Under the pieces are notes generated by a model, which ran no database searches, was not told where the DNA came from, and saw only the letters and a list, made by a program, of their open reading frames with translations. 38,959 nt of DNA from Chloroflexota bacterium (GTDB lineage: Bacteria; Chloroflexota; Ktedonobacteria; Ktedonobacterales; JACDGC01), in the NCBI GenBank assembly GCA_021778805.1, contig JAJYBV010000024.1, positions 1,236 through 40,194 on the forward strand, given 5' to 3'. Below, piece after piece: positions 1 through 7,920 of the stretch (position 1 is the first letter of the stretch; each line of letters starts with the position of its first letter). Made by a program: the position numbers and the translations under genes.

Positions 1-996
1 ATCAAAGCGCGGACAGAGGAAGAGATCTTAGAGATTGAAGCGGACAGATATGCGGGGGAAATGGAGCAGAAAGAGTATGGGAAGGCAAAGCAGACGGCGT
101 GGTTGGTGCTAGAGAATGCGCCTGGGAGTTTGGAATGGGAACGAAAAGCAGAGGAAGCACGAAAAGCAGAAGAAGCACAAAAAGCGCGGAGAGCAGAAGA
201 ATTAGAGAGACAATATTTTCCAGAGAAATTGAAGCAGTTGGGGTATGAGGTGAAAGAGCGCGATGGAGTGGGGTATATTGTACCGCCGGTGTGCGCTATT
301 CCAGCAGGGACATTTTTGATGGGGAGTGATAAGCGCAAAGATACACAGGCAGGGGATAATGAAACACCGCAGATAAGGCTGCCGTTGGGGGAGTATGAGA
401 TAGGGAAATATCCGGTGACGGTGGCAGAGTACCGGCTGTTTGTGGAAGCGACGAACCGCGCCGCGCCAAGCCAATGGGAAGAGCAAAAGAAGCGGCCGGA
501 GCATCCGGTGGTGTATGTGACTTGGAAAGACGCATTGGCGTATACGAAGTGGCTGAGTGAAATGACGGGGAAGCACTGGAAGCTGCCGAGTGAGGCGGAG
601 TGGGAGAAAGCCGCGCGGGGAACGGAAGGGAGGATCTATCCATGGGGAGATGAGTGGGACGCAAGCAAAGCGAACACAAGGGAACAGGGGCCAAAGGAAA
701 CAACACCGGTGTGGATGTATCCGCAAGGAGCAAGCATATATAAGGTGATGGATATGGCAGGGAACGTGTGGGAGTGGACGAATACAGTATATAAAGAGTA
801 TCCGTATGACGCCGAGGATGGAAGAGAGGATGAAAATTCTACAAATAATAGAGTATTGCGTGGCGGCTCGTGGGGCAGCCTCGCCCGGAATGCGCGCGCT
901 GCGATCCGCAGCAACGTCGGGCCGGATTTCTCCCTCTACGATTGGGGCTTCCGCCTCGCTTGCTTCGCGCTTTCGGCTGGCTCAAAGAGAACATGA
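1..996 (+). CDS. SUMF1/FGE-sulfatase-fold protein, 5'-partial, likely DGR target
   Basis: The frame is open from base 1, so the ATG at 61 is probably internal and the true start lies left of the window. The visible N-terminus is a charged, Glu/Lys/Arg/Ala-rich helix with KAEEA-type repeats. From about residue 80 of the track ORF comes a full FGE-sulfatase domain (IPAGTFLMGS, KYPVTVAEY, WKLPSEAEWEKAARG, YPWGD, MAGNVWEWT, RVLRGGSW, GFRLA). Family knowledge: true formylglycine-generating enzymes carry a catalytic cysteine pair near GGSW, and here the segment reads GGSWGSLARNARAAIR with no cysteine. A binding role using the C-type-lectin fold is therefore more likely than sulfatase activation. 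Base composition changes sharply near 846, from G/A-rich to C-rich, where the putative variable region begins. The fold assignment is sure; the ligand is unknown. Confidence 0.85.
   Translation: MKARTEEEILEIEADRYAGEMEQKEYGKAKQTAWLVLENAPGSLEWERKAEEARKAEEAQKARRAEELERQYFPEKLKQLGYEVKERDGVGYIVPPVCAIPAGTFLMGSDKRKDTQAGDNETPQIRLPLGEYEIGKYPVTVAEYRLFVEATNRAAPSQWEEQKKRPEHPVVYVTWKDALAYTKWLSEMTGKHWKLPSEAEWEKAARGTEGRIYPWGDEWDASKANTREQGPKETTPVWMYPQGASIYKVMDMAGNVWEWTNTVYKEYPYDAEDGREDENSTNNRVLRGGSWGSLARNARAAIRSNVGPDFSLYDWGFRLACFALSAGSKRT
847..985 (+). other. Putative diversity-generating retroelement variable region (VR)
   Basis: Seen: after RVLRGGSW the codons at 877, 880, 904, 910, 916, 928, 931, 934 and 937 are AGC, CTC, ATC, AGC, GTC, TTC, TCC, CTC and TAC, each differing from AAC only at the two A positions. 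One intact AAC remains at 913, and GAT at 940 fits AAT. The constant codons between them (RNARAA, GPD, WGFRLA) carry almost no A. This is the footprint of adenine-specific mutagenic retrohoming in FGE/CLec-fold DGR targets. A GC-rich stretch follows (TTCCGCCTCGCTTGC), a plausible initiation-of-mutagenic-homology region, then a short AGAAC/GTTCT hairpin at 988-1001. No template repeat or reverse transcriptase is visible in the window, so the call is an inference. Confidence 0.6.
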
Positions 997-1001
997 GTTC
1001 T
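988..1001 (+). other. Short hairpin just downstream of VR
   Basis: The arms AGAAC and GTTCT are separated by the tetraloop ATGA and overlap the stop codon of the FGE-fold gene. DGR targets often carry a small hairpin shortly after the initiation-of-mutagenic-homology sequence, and the position fits. The stem is only 5 bp, so chance is possible. Confidence 0.3.
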
Positions 1002-1087
1002 TGTTTTCTTGTTTTCTACAGCGGAAATAATAGAATACAAATGAAGTGGGAGTAGAAAGCAATGGAAGGAGACAGAAGGGGGTCTCG

Positions 1088-1104
1088 GGGGAACGAAGTT
1101 CCCC
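1088..1104 (+). terminator. Hairpin, possible terminator of the FGE-fold gene
   Basis: GGGGAAC, loop GAA, GTTCCCC: a 7-bp GC-rich stem that extends weakly with CTC/GAG. It is followed by an A-run rather than a T-run on this strand, so intrinsic termination is only possible. Confidence 0.35.
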
Positions 1105-1196
1105 TGAGCCAAAAAAATAGGAGTAGCTATACAAGAAATAGAAATTGTACGGCAACCATATGGGTGGAGGTGGGGAAACATGCCACCCGAGTTGCC

Positions 1197-1278
1197 GTGC
1201 GGTGTTTCGTTTTAAATAAAAAATATTAGGGAGGCGCCCCAAACCCCGCGCAAGGGGCAACCGCCCCTTACGAATCCC
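1197..1278 (+). repeat. Dispersed intergenic palindromic repeat, copy A
   Basis: Core from GTGCGGTGTTT through an A/T-rich stretch to GCGCCCCAAACCCC, then CAAGGGGCAACCGCCCCTTACGAATCCC. The same order of motifs recurs inverted at 16323-16406 and in tandem at 25819-26092. Each copy contains nested inverted repeats (AAGGGG...CCCCTT type). Together with the hairpins at 1088-1104 and 1284-1314 it fills the 334-bp gap between the first gene and cydB. I see no gene there. Confidence 0.7.
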
Positions 1279-1283
1279 TATAT

Positions 1284-1314
1284 ATGGGTACTGTGCGGCG
1301 CATTGAGTACCCAT
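1284..1314 (-). terminator. Hairpin downstream of cydB
   Basis: Perfect 9-bp inverted repeat ATGGGTACT/AGTACCCAT with a 13-nt loop, 17 bp past the cydB stop. There is no clear T-run, so it may act as a terminator or as an mRNA 3' end stabiliser. It may also belong to the neighbouring repeat. Confidence 0.4.
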
Positions 1315-1330
1315 CTGAGAATTACTAAAA

Positions 1331-2347
1331 TTAATGAAGCTCGACCTGGTTCTTGCTGCTTTTAAATACTTTGAACAGCAGCCAAAGCGAAGGAAGCAAG
1401 AATACCATGCCGCCAATGGTGCCCCATATAAGAAATTGCAAAGTAACATCCGGCGCAGCAGCTTTGCTGATGGTTAAATCCGGCGGCACGAGCATTGGGG
1501 AAAGACCAACTGCCCATGTAAGCATGATCAGCGCTATTTCTGTCACAATAGTAATTCTTGCAATACTCAATCGTTGAGTGAACAGCAGAAAAGCGGTCAC
1601 AATCCCGATTATCATTGCCAAAAGCATAATTGGCAGCGCGGGGCCGATCATGCCTTTCCATAACAACGGCGCATCGCCGCTGGCAAGCAGAAAAGCAAAA
1701 AGCCCAAACAATGCCGTAATTGCTCCGGCAACAGTTGCCCGGAAACGAAATAATCCTGAAAGTTCGGTGTCTTGCGCGTTTTCTGCCTCAACGGCAAGAT
1801 AAGTTGCCGCTAAAGTGGCGCACATGCCCAATGCGAAAAATCCGCAGACTATCGCAAATGGGGTAATCCAAGTTGTAAAATAGTTTGCGGTGGTTATACC
1901 GTTGGAAAATCGTATGTTTCCGCCGACAATTGCTCCTGCGCTTACCCCAAACATAAATGGCGTAATAATGCTTGCTGCGCTGAATGTTCGGCCCCACAGT
2001 TCATATTGAAAATTGCTCCGCGGGGTGTAATTGCGGAAAACAAACGCCGCGCCACGCAGGGTAATGCCCAGCAGCGCAATAGTTAACGGTATAAACAGCG
2101 CCTGAGATAACGCGCTGAATACGGTTGGGAAACCTGTAAAGGTAAGCACGATAGCAAAAATCAGCCAAACGTTATTGGCTTCCCACACCGGACCCAATGC
2201 GTTTATGATAGCGCTGCGCTGCCGTTCCGCTAATTTGCCATAGGAAAAAAGATCCCAAATACCACCGCCAAAATCTGCCCCGCCAAGAACACCGTAGGCA
2301 GTTAACGCCAGCCAAACAAGGCCGGCAACAGTAAATTGCAATATCAT
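1331..2347 (-). CDS. cydB: Cytochrome bd quinol oxidase subunit II
   Basis: CydB is the haem-free partner of CydA in the bd-type terminal oxidase of the cytoplasmic membrane, which reduces oxygen with electrons from quinol. The 338-residue length and multiple hydrophobic helices fit the family. The N-terminus carries the hallmark GVLGGADFGGGIWDL, and NNVWLIF and FPTVFS are typical of the second and third helices. It starts 24 bp after the cydA stop on the same strand, so the two are almost certainly one transcript. No cydX or cydDC is visible nearby. Confidence 0.95.
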   Translation of the reverse strand: MILQFTVAGLVWLALTAYGVLGGADFGGGIWDLFSYGKLAERQRSAIINALGPVWEANNVWLIFAIVLTFTGFPTVFSALSQALFIPLTIALLGITLRGAAFVFRNYTPRSNFQYELWGRTFSAASIITPFMFGVSAGAIVGGNIRFSNGITTANYFTTWITPFAIVCGFFALGMCATLAATYLAVEAENAQDTELSGLFRFRATVAGAITALFGLFAFLLASGDAPLLWKGMIGPALPIMLLAMIIGIVTAFLLFTQRLSIARITIVTEIALIMLTWAVGLSPMLVPPDLTISKAAAPDVTLQFLIWGTIGGMVFLLPSLWLLFKVFKSSKNQVELH

Positions 2348-2371
2348 AGTAACGCCATATTCCTTTCAGGT

Positions 2372-3706
2372 TTACTTTGCTGTAGATGCAGCGGCGTTTG
2401 TTGCCAGCGCTTCTTTGGTGTCATCAAAGCGGCGCAGTAAATAAACTGTAACAACACCTAAGACAATATATAAAAACGAGAAAACAGCAAACGCAACATC
2501 TACACCCGGCGCCGTAGTTACAGCGTTTTTCGTTAGTAATATACCCTGAATCACCCACGGCTGCCGGCCCTCTTCCGTTACCATCCAGCCAAATTCTAAT
2601 GCCAGAACGGTCAGCGGCCCCGAAGCAATGATACTTTGCAGCAGCCATTTATTGGTAGGGACCTCTTTTTTGCCGCGATACCATAACCACCAAAAAACCA
2701 CTGTAATCAGTAGCATTAGAAAACCTATACCTACCATCATATCGAAAAACGGGTGCACTAACGCAGGGTTGGGGCGCATTGGCTCCGGAAAAGAGTCTAA
2801 TCCCGGTACAGTGGTATTGAAATTCCAGCTGACTAAGAAACTTAATCCTTTGGGAATTTCAATTGCATAAGAAGTTGTTTGCGTTGCGTTATTGGGTATT
2901 CCCCCTATGGTAAGCGGCGCGCCTGCGGTAGTGTGGTACAGCGCCTCCATTGCCGCAAGCTTTGCCGGCTGCAGCTGCGCAACCGCTCTGGCGCTGGCGT
3001 CTCCACTGATAATTTGCAGGGGCGCAACAATCGTTCCCATTAACATGGCGACCATTAAGCCTTTTTTTACCCAGGATTCGCGCCGGCCGCGCAGCAGGCT
3101 TATTGCAAACATCATTGCCATGCCGAAAGCAGTTACTTCATACGCCGCCAGCAGCATATGAATAGTTTCAGTTGGAGTACTGGGATTAAAAATTGCTTCA
3201 ACGGGATTGATTCCCGTTAATACGCCATTTTTATATTCAAAACCGGATGGCGAGTTCATCCATGCATTCGCTGAAACAACGAACCACGATGACGCCGCCC
3301 CGCTAAGCGCAAGCGGAATAGAAGTAAGCCAATGCTGCAGTGGTGTTAAACGCTTCCATCCATAAATGTATAGCCCTAAAAATATTGCCTCAATAAAAAA
3401 GGCAAAACCTTCCAACGCAAATGGCAAACCGATAATGTCCCCGGAAAATTGCATAAATGTCGGCCATAACAAGCCAAGTTCAAAGGAAAGAATAGTTCCC
3501 GAAACTGCCCCGATGGGAAATAAAACACCAAAATATTTTGTCCATCGTTTCGTAAGTATCATCCAATCTTCTTCACCGGTTCTTAGCCATAAGCCTTCGG
3601 TAATAAGCAGGAATAATGGTATACCAACACCTAAAGAAGCAATTACTATGTGAAACGCCAGCGATGTGCCTGTTTGGGCGCGCGCGTCAAACAAAACTGA
3701 AAACAT
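2372..3706 (-). CDS. cydA: Cytochrome bd quinol oxidase subunit I, short-Q-loop (CioA-like)
   Basis: CydA binds haems b558, b595 and d and oxidises quinol. His19 (in AFHIVIAS) is the b595 ligand. His183 (TIHMLLAAY) and Met375 (GWMVTEEGRQPW) match the b558 ligands. The Lys/Glu pair of the quinol site is present (PAKLAAMEA), as are the conserved acids in ALEGFAFFIEAIF. The protein is 444 residues and lacks the long C-terminal Q-loop insertion of E. coli CydA, so it belongs to the short-loop group that includes the 'cyanide-insensitive' CioA proteins. Cyanide resistance itself cannot be read from sequence. AAGGTG lies 8 nt before the ATG. First gene of cydAB. Confidence 0.95.
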   Translation of the reverse strand: MFSVLFDARAQTGTSLAFHIVIASLGVGIPLFLLITEGLWLRTGEEDWMILTKRWTKYFGVLFPIGAVSGTILSFELGLLWPTFMQFSGDIIGLPFALEGFAFFIEAIFLGLYIYGWKRLTPLQHWLTSIPLALSGAASSWFVVSANAWMNSPSGFEYKNGVLTGINPVEAIFNPSTPTETIHMLLAAYEVTAFGMAMMFAISLLRGRRESWVKKGLMVAMLMGTIVAPLQIISGDASARAVAQLQPAKLAAMEALYHTTAGAPLTIGGIPNNATQTTSYAIEIPKGLSFLVSWNFNTTVPGLDSFPEPMRPNPALVHPFFDMMVGIGFLMLLITVVFWWLWYRGKKEVPTNKWLLQSIIASGPLTVLALEFGWMVTEEGRQPWVIQGILLTKNAVTTAPGVDVAFAVFSFLYIVLGVVTVYLLRRFDDTKEALATNAAASTAK

Positions 3707-3800
3707 ATATATGCACCTTGTAATTAGAATGAGTTTGCCAAAAGCGCTTTATCCTTTTCGACAGCGCAAGTTTCCCTGTAGCGAATACAAATCCAAAGTT

Positions 3801-3816
3801 ATTATACAGTCTGTAT
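3801..3816 (-). promoter_or_regulatory. Putative cydAB -10 box overlapping a 13-bp palindrome
   Basis: On the minus strand TATAAT lies at 3806-3801, about 95 bp before the cydA start. It overlaps the perfect palindrome ATACAG-T-CTGTAT (3804-3816), a plausible operator. I do not see a good -35, so the promoter is tentative. The rest of the gap (3707-4279, 573 bp) is A/T-rich. It holds a CGCATGG/CCATGCG inverted repeat near 4088-4127 and a TATAAT at 4132-4137 that could serve the small ORF at 4280. Nothing else is recognisable. Confidence 0.35.
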
Positions 3817-4279
3817 TCGAAACAGTTTCCATTTATAAATTATACCTTTGCCAAGAGCCTAAAAACTGACAGGGATTTTCCTTCATTTGCCGCAATATTT
3901 TGCTATTTTTTTGCAATAGGGACTTTTAGATTTATTTCAACCGCTGAAAGTCTTTATTGCATGATGTATTTTTATTTGCTTAACCTAAAATTTGGGATAA
4001 AATAGAATAATATTCCGAAAAAATGCCGGATGGCCTAAGCTTTATTGAGATAATTGCCGATCAAATCTAGTAAATTAACCGCAAAATCGCATGGTATTAC
4101 TCCATTTTGGTATATTCCATGCGGTATACTTTATAATAGAAATGTGACAATTCTTAAACCATACACGTACCTAAACATAGATACAAAAAAATATACTACG
4201 CTAACAAAGCGTTCTCTATGGTTCAGCCATATTGACGATAGATAACCACAATTTGTAAAAAGGTAAGAGGCGGTAATCG

Positions 4280-4492
4280 ATGATTACAGAAACGAATGAT
4301 GTGAAGGTAATTCGCGCGCTTCAGCTCGTTGGGCAAATCGATCCGGAAATTGAAAAAACCTGGACAACACTTGAAGAACGTATTTTGGCGCAGGCTTTGG
4401 AAAATGTAGAGGAAGCTGAACGCCGTCTGCGCGCCATTCAAGACCTTGTTGGCGACAGGTTGGTTGCGGAACCAACTTTATGCGGAGTATAG
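4280..4492 (+). CDS. Small hypothetical protein (70 aa)
   Basis: Not recognised. The product is hydrophilic and helical (EEAERRLRAIQDLVGDRLVAEP), with no signal peptide or membrane segment. An AAGAGGCGG Shine-Dalgarno precedes the ATG, and a strong hairpin follows the stop, which supports a real, separately transcribed small gene. The antisense frames at 4223-4475 have no such signals. The Glu/Leu/Arg heptad-like spacing suggests a short coiled coil. Function unknown. Confidence 0.55.
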   Translation: MITETNDVKVIRALQLVGQIDPEIEKTWTTLEERILAQALENVEEAERRLRAIQDLVGDRLVAEPTLCGV

Positions 4493-4536
4493 CAATCTTT
4501 CAGTGCGCTTGGGTTAGTTGATTGCTGCGTTTGGTG

Positions 4537-4563
4537 TTGCTGTGCATCATTTTTGCACAGCAA
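4537..4563 (+). terminator. Terminator of the 70-aa ORF
   Basis: Perfect 10-bp stem TTGCTGTGCA/TGCACAGCAA with a 7-nt loop, 44 bp after the stop codon and between two convergent genes. The trailing sequence is AAATTG, so it lacks a classic T-run on this strand. Confidence 0.5.
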
Positions 4564-4567
4564 AATT

Positions 4568-4600
4568 GCGCCGCATGTTCCATCTGATACTGTGCGGCGC
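4568..4600 (-). terminator. Terminator of yvcK
   Basis: Inverted repeat GCGCCGCA/TGCGGCGC. Read on the minus strand it is followed by AATTTTG, a short T-run, and it starts about 17 bp past the yvcK stop. It is a plausible Rho-independent terminator. Confidence 0.55.
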
Positions 4601-4616
4601 TATCTAACGCAGTGAG

Positions 4617-5687
4617 TTATTCGTATGCTCCTGCAATAGTTGAAGACCCCGGCGGCACAATGTATGGCGCAAGAATTGCATGGATAAGCCGTTCCGGATC
4701 ATGCCGCACATAATCGCGATTTGCGGATCCGGTATTGGTTAGTTTATCTATGGTAATTTCAGCGGTTAATTCTTTCAGCTTTTCAATATCAACTTCAACC
4801 GGATATTGCCGCTTTTTCGCGTAATTTTCCAGCAATTCTTCAGGAAATGCTCCATCGTTTAATACAACACGATCTACCCGCGCGCCCAAGTAAGTATTAA
4901 TTTCGCGCACATAGTCGGATGCTTTATAACGATCCGTTTCACCATGTTTGGTCATTAAATTGCAAACATATACCGTTTCACCCTCAGATTCGCGAATTGC
5001 GCGCGCAATATCTTGCACCAGTAAATTTGGAATAATGCTGGTGTATAAATCTCCGGGTCCAATGATAATAATATTTGCGCGGCGAATTGCCCGCAACGCC
5101 TGATTTGACGGCGTTGTCGTATGATCTAAGTAAATACGCTTAATTGTTGCTGTAGATTCCGGTTCCTGTTCGCCCCGCAGATCGATATTGGATTCACCCT
5201 CAATGGTTCTGCCATCTGATAATTCAGCAAACAGTGATGTTTTTTCTAATGTAACCGGGATAACATCACCGGCAGTGTCTAAAAGTTCTTGCGCGTCTTG
5301 AATAGCGGCAAACAAATCACCATTATTAATATTTTGCAAAGCAGAGATAATCAAATTTCCTAAATTGTGCCCCGATACTCCATTTTGCGCAATGGTTTTA
5401 TCGGTGTTATCTAAAGATTTGAATCGATAATTAAATATATCTCGCCACAAAATGCCATTTCTTGATAATGCAACTAACGCTTGACGCAAATCACCAAATG
5501 GCACCTGACCAAATTCATCCATCAAACGTCTGGAACTGCCTCCGCTGTCTGCCATACTCACAATTGCGGAAATATGGCTGCGAAAGTTTTTTAAACTGTA
5601 CAGCACCGCAAATGGACCTGTGCCACCACCTATGGTTACAATTCTTTTATTATCGAGTGTCCCTTTTAAGGAGCGTGGTAACGCCAT
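4617..5687 (-). CDS. yvcK: Gluconeogenesis-factor / UDP-GlcNAc-binding YvcK (GlmR) family protein
   Basis: YvcK/GlmR proteins (CofD-like fold, PF01933) bind UDP-GlcNAc and steer carbon toward cell-wall precursors. In Firmicutes and Actinobacteria they are substrates of PASTA kinases. Seen: the nucleotide loop GGGTGPF near residue 20, ADSGGSSRRLMDEFGQVPFGD around 45-65, and GPGDLYTSIIPNLLV in the middle. The track start is a GTG. I prefer the ATG at 5687, which has GGGAGGG 6 nt upstream and gives 356 residues. The usual neighbours rapZ and whiA are absent. A PASTA kinase occurs 13 kb away in this window, so the regulatory link is possible here but unproven. Confidence 0.93.
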   Translation of the reverse strand: MALPRSLKGTLDNKRIVTIGGGTGPFAVLYSLKNFRSHISAIVSMADSGGSSRRLMDEFGQVPFGDLRQALVALSRNGILWRDIFNYRFKSLDNTDKTIAQNGVSGHNLGNLIISALQNINNGDLFAAIQDAQELLDTAGDVIPVTLEKTSLFAELSDGRTIEGESNIDLRGEQEPESTATIKRIYLDHTTTPSNQALRAIRRANIIIIGPGDLYTSIIPNLLVQDIARAIRESEGETVYVCNLMTKHGETDRYKASDYVREINTYLGARVDRVVLNDGAFPEELLENYAKKRQYPVEVDIEKLKELTAEITIDKLTNTGSANRDYVRHDPERLIHAILAPYIVPPGSSTIAGAYE

Positions 5688-5734
5688 TTTAAACCCTCCC
5701 ACTTGCGTAATCTTAATTTAAAACTAATAGCCTT

Positions 5735-5763
5735 ATTATACATGAAAATCCTCACAATACCAA
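5735..5763 (-). promoter_or_regulatory. yvcK promoter
   Basis: On the minus strand TTGGTA and TATAAT are separated by 17 nt and lie about 48 bp upstream of the yvcK ATG. This is a good sigma-70-type match. Confidence 0.65.
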
Positions 5764-5825
5764 CACAAGTTTTAGGTTTTGCGCATAATGCAGTGAAAGG
5801 ATTTTTTTTTAATTTGCTAAGTACC

Positions 5826-5831
5826 TATAAT
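5826..5831 (+). promoter_or_regulatory. Possible -10 box of the malic enzyme gene
   Basis: TATAAT lies on the plus strand 126 bp before the malic enzyme ATG. The position of the -35 is only a T-run, so the promoter is weakly supported. Confidence 0.35.
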
Positions 5832-5956
5832 CTAAATGTAATAGATAAGCCATATATTTGTATCAATTGGTTCTTTCCGGAACCGGACGCATTAGCTGTT
5901 TTAATGTTCTTCAAATATTTGCAGATTTGGCGCTAAGAACAGGAGAATTTAGTACA

Positions 5957-7753
5957 ATGAACCAATTCACTCAGTTGCCGCGCCCATCAGTTGGGTATCA
6001 CGCTGAAACCGACCAAATTGAAACGATTTTAAGCGGCAAAGAAATTTTAGAAGATCCTTTGCTGAATAAAAGCAGCGCATTTTCGCTTGAGGAACGCCGT
6101 ACTTTAGGCATTATTGGCATGCTGCCGCAAAGTGTTACCACGATTGAAGAGCAGTTGACGCGCACTTACGAAAACTATTTGCGCAAAGATTCGGATATTG
6201 AACGGTATATTCACCTCGCATCGCTTCACGACCGCAACGAAACGTTGTTTTATCGTTTGCTGATAGAGCATATTGCTGAGATGACTCCGGTAGTTTATAC
6301 ACCCGTTGTTGGCGAAGCCTGCCAAAAATACAGCCACATTTTCCGCCGCACCCGCGGCTTATATATTGCGTATCCGGATCGGGAACATATAGCGGAAATA
6401 TTGGCTAATCCGGCGTTTGAGCAAACCAAAATAGCCGTAGTAACAGACGGGGAAAGGATTTTGGGACTGGGAGATCAGGGCGCAGACGGCATGGGTATTC
6501 CGGTTGGCAAATTAGCGCTGTATACTTTATGCGCCGGAATCTATCCGTCGTGGACGCTTCCAATTACGCTGGACACCGGAACCGATAACCCGGATAAGCT
6601 GAATGATCCGATGTATTTAGGCTGGCGGCATGCGCGGGTTCGCGGCAAAGAATATGATGACTTTGTTGAACAGTTTGCGCAGGCGTTTCAGCGGCAGTTT
6701 CCCAATGCCATTTTGCAGTGGGAGGATTTTTCCAAACAGAACGCACGGCGCATACTGAATACATTTCGCGGCAAAATGTGCACGTTTAATGACGATATTC
6801 AGGGAACCGGCGCTGTTACGTTAGCCGCAGCCGCCGCCGCGGTGAAATATTTGGGGCAGAAAATGAGCGATCAGCGGATTGTGCTGCTTGGCGCCGGATC
6901 TGCCAATGTGGGAATTGCCCATCAATTTGTATCAATGATGCGGCAGGAAGGTATGTCTGAATCTGCTGCTATTGCGCGAATTTGGATGCTGAACAGCAAA
7001 GGCCTGATACATACCGGATTATCGGGAGTTGAGCCTGAACAGCTATATTTTGCGCGTCCGGCGCAAGAACTTGCTGCCGCCGGAATAGATATATCCCAGC
7101 CAATAGATTTGGAAACTGCTGTGCATAATGCTGTTCCCACTATACTTATCGGCGCCTCTGCCCAGCCAAATGCCTTTACCCGGTCCATTATCCAGTTTAT
7201 CGCGGCGCATGTGGAACGGCCGATGATATTTCCGCTTTCCAATCCAACATCGAAAAGCGAGGCTCATCCCCAGGATTTAATAACCTGGACAAACGGCAAA
7301 GCGCTTATTGCAACGGGCAGTCCCTACGCTCCGGCGCAATGGAATCATACCGAAACTGTCATTGGCCAATGCAATAATATGTTTGTATTTCCCGGCGTTG
7401 GCTTAGGAGTTATGGCGGTTGAAGCAAAAACAATAACCGATTCGATGTTCCTTGCTGCGGCGCTGGCGCTGCGCGATTTGGCGCCCATACTCAGCAGCCC
7501 AACCGGTGCGCTGCTGCCCGATGTTGCAGAGGCGCGCGCCGTTGCCCGATCGGTTGCGCTGGCGGTGGCAAAACAAGCGCAAACTGATGGCGCAACCGAT
7601 ATACTGCTGACAAACGAACAAGCGGCAAAGCGAATAGATTCGTTGATGTGGTATCCGCATTATCCCAAAATCCATGTTCAATCTTCGCTGGAACAAGCGT
7701 CTCCCGGTGAGAAGCGCCATGGTTGGAGGCGTATCATTTTCAGGCAGAATTAA
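5957..7753 (+). CDS. maeA: NAD-dependent malic enzyme (MaeA type)
   Basis: Oxidatively decarboxylates malate to pyruvate with NAD(P)+ and a divalent metal in the cytosol. The malic N-domain has Tyr114 (TPVVYTPVVGEACQ) and Lys185 (GADGMGIPVGKL), which correspond to the catalytic Tyr/Lys of the family. FNDDIQGTGAVTLA carries metal ligands, VLLGAGSANVGIA is the dinucleotide loop, and FPLSNPTSKSEAHP is typical of the C-domain. The track start at 5858 has no ribosome-binding site. ACAGGAG upstream of the ATG at 5957 gives a 598-residue protein close to the usual 550-600. The gene is monocistronic: its own terminator follows, and yvcK is divergent. Confidence 0.93.
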   Translation: MNQFTQLPRPSVGYHAETDQIETILSGKEILEDPLLNKSSAFSLEERRTLGIIGMLPQSVTTIEEQLTRTYENYLRKDSDIERYIHLASLHDRNETLFYRLLIEHIAEMTPVVYTPVVGEACQKYSHIFRRTRGLYIAYPDREHIAEILANPAFEQTKIAVVTDGERILGLGDQGADGMGIPVGKLALYTLCAGIYPSWTLPITLDTGTDNPDKLNDPMYLGWRHARVRGKEYDDFVEQFAQAFQRQFPNAILQWEDFSKQNARRILNTFRGKMCTFNDDIQGTGAVTLAAAAAAVKYLGQKMSDQRIVLLGAGSANVGIAHQFVSMMRQEGMSESAAIARIWMLNSKGLIHTGLSGVEPEQLYFARPAQELAAAGIDISQPIDLETAVHNAVPTILIGASAQPNAFTRSIIQFIAAHVERPMIFPLSNPTSKSEAHPQDLITWTNGKALIATGSPYAPAQWNHTETVIGQCNNMFVFPGVGLGVMAVEAKTITDSMFLAAALALRDLAPILSSPTGALLPDVAEARAVARSVALAVAKQAQTDGATDILLTNEQAAKRIDSLMWYPHYPKIHVQSSLEQASPGEKRHGWRRIIFRQN

Positions 7754-7788
7754 CGCCGCGAAAACTAATGAATTAACCGAAGCGCATT

Positions 7789-7835
7789 AGCGCAGTAGAT
7801 CCTATATAACAAAGGATCACTGCGCTTAACTTTTT
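7789..7835 (+). terminator. Rho-independent terminator of the malic enzyme gene
   Basis: Stem AGCGCAGT(A)GATCCT / AGGATCACTGCGCT with one bulged A and a 9-nt loop, followed by AACTTTTTG. Confidence 0.85.
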
Positions 7836-7846
7836 GTTTATTGCGC

Positions 7847-7875
7847 TTGCCTAAAATACTTTACTATTGTATAAT
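7847..7875 (+). promoter_or_regulatory. Promoter of the BI-1-like gene
   Basis: TTGCCT, 17-nt spacer, TATAAT, 46 bp upstream of the ATG at 7921. The ORF-track start at 7867 lies inside this promoter, which argues against it. Confidence 0.7.
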
Positions 7876-7920
7876 TTGCTTGAAAATGTAATACACCTTT
7901 ACAATGTAACGGAGGTTTAT

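Noticed and set aside
202-733. 174-aa and 145-aa minus-strand ORFs
   Set aside because: Antisense to the FGE-fold gene; Pro/His/Leu-rich shadow composition.
1-996. Genuine formylglycine-generating enzyme (sulfatase activator)
   Set aside because: The catalytic cysteine pair is absent, and no sulfatase gene is in the window.
997-1330. Reverse transcriptase or template repeat for the DGR
   Set aside because: I looked downstream of the variable region and across the window for an AAC-rich copy and an RT frame and found neither.
7867-7920. Upstream extension of the BI-1-like gene
   Set aside because: It overlaps a TTGCCT-17-TATAAT promoter, and the ATG at 7921 has a strong Shine-Dalgarno.
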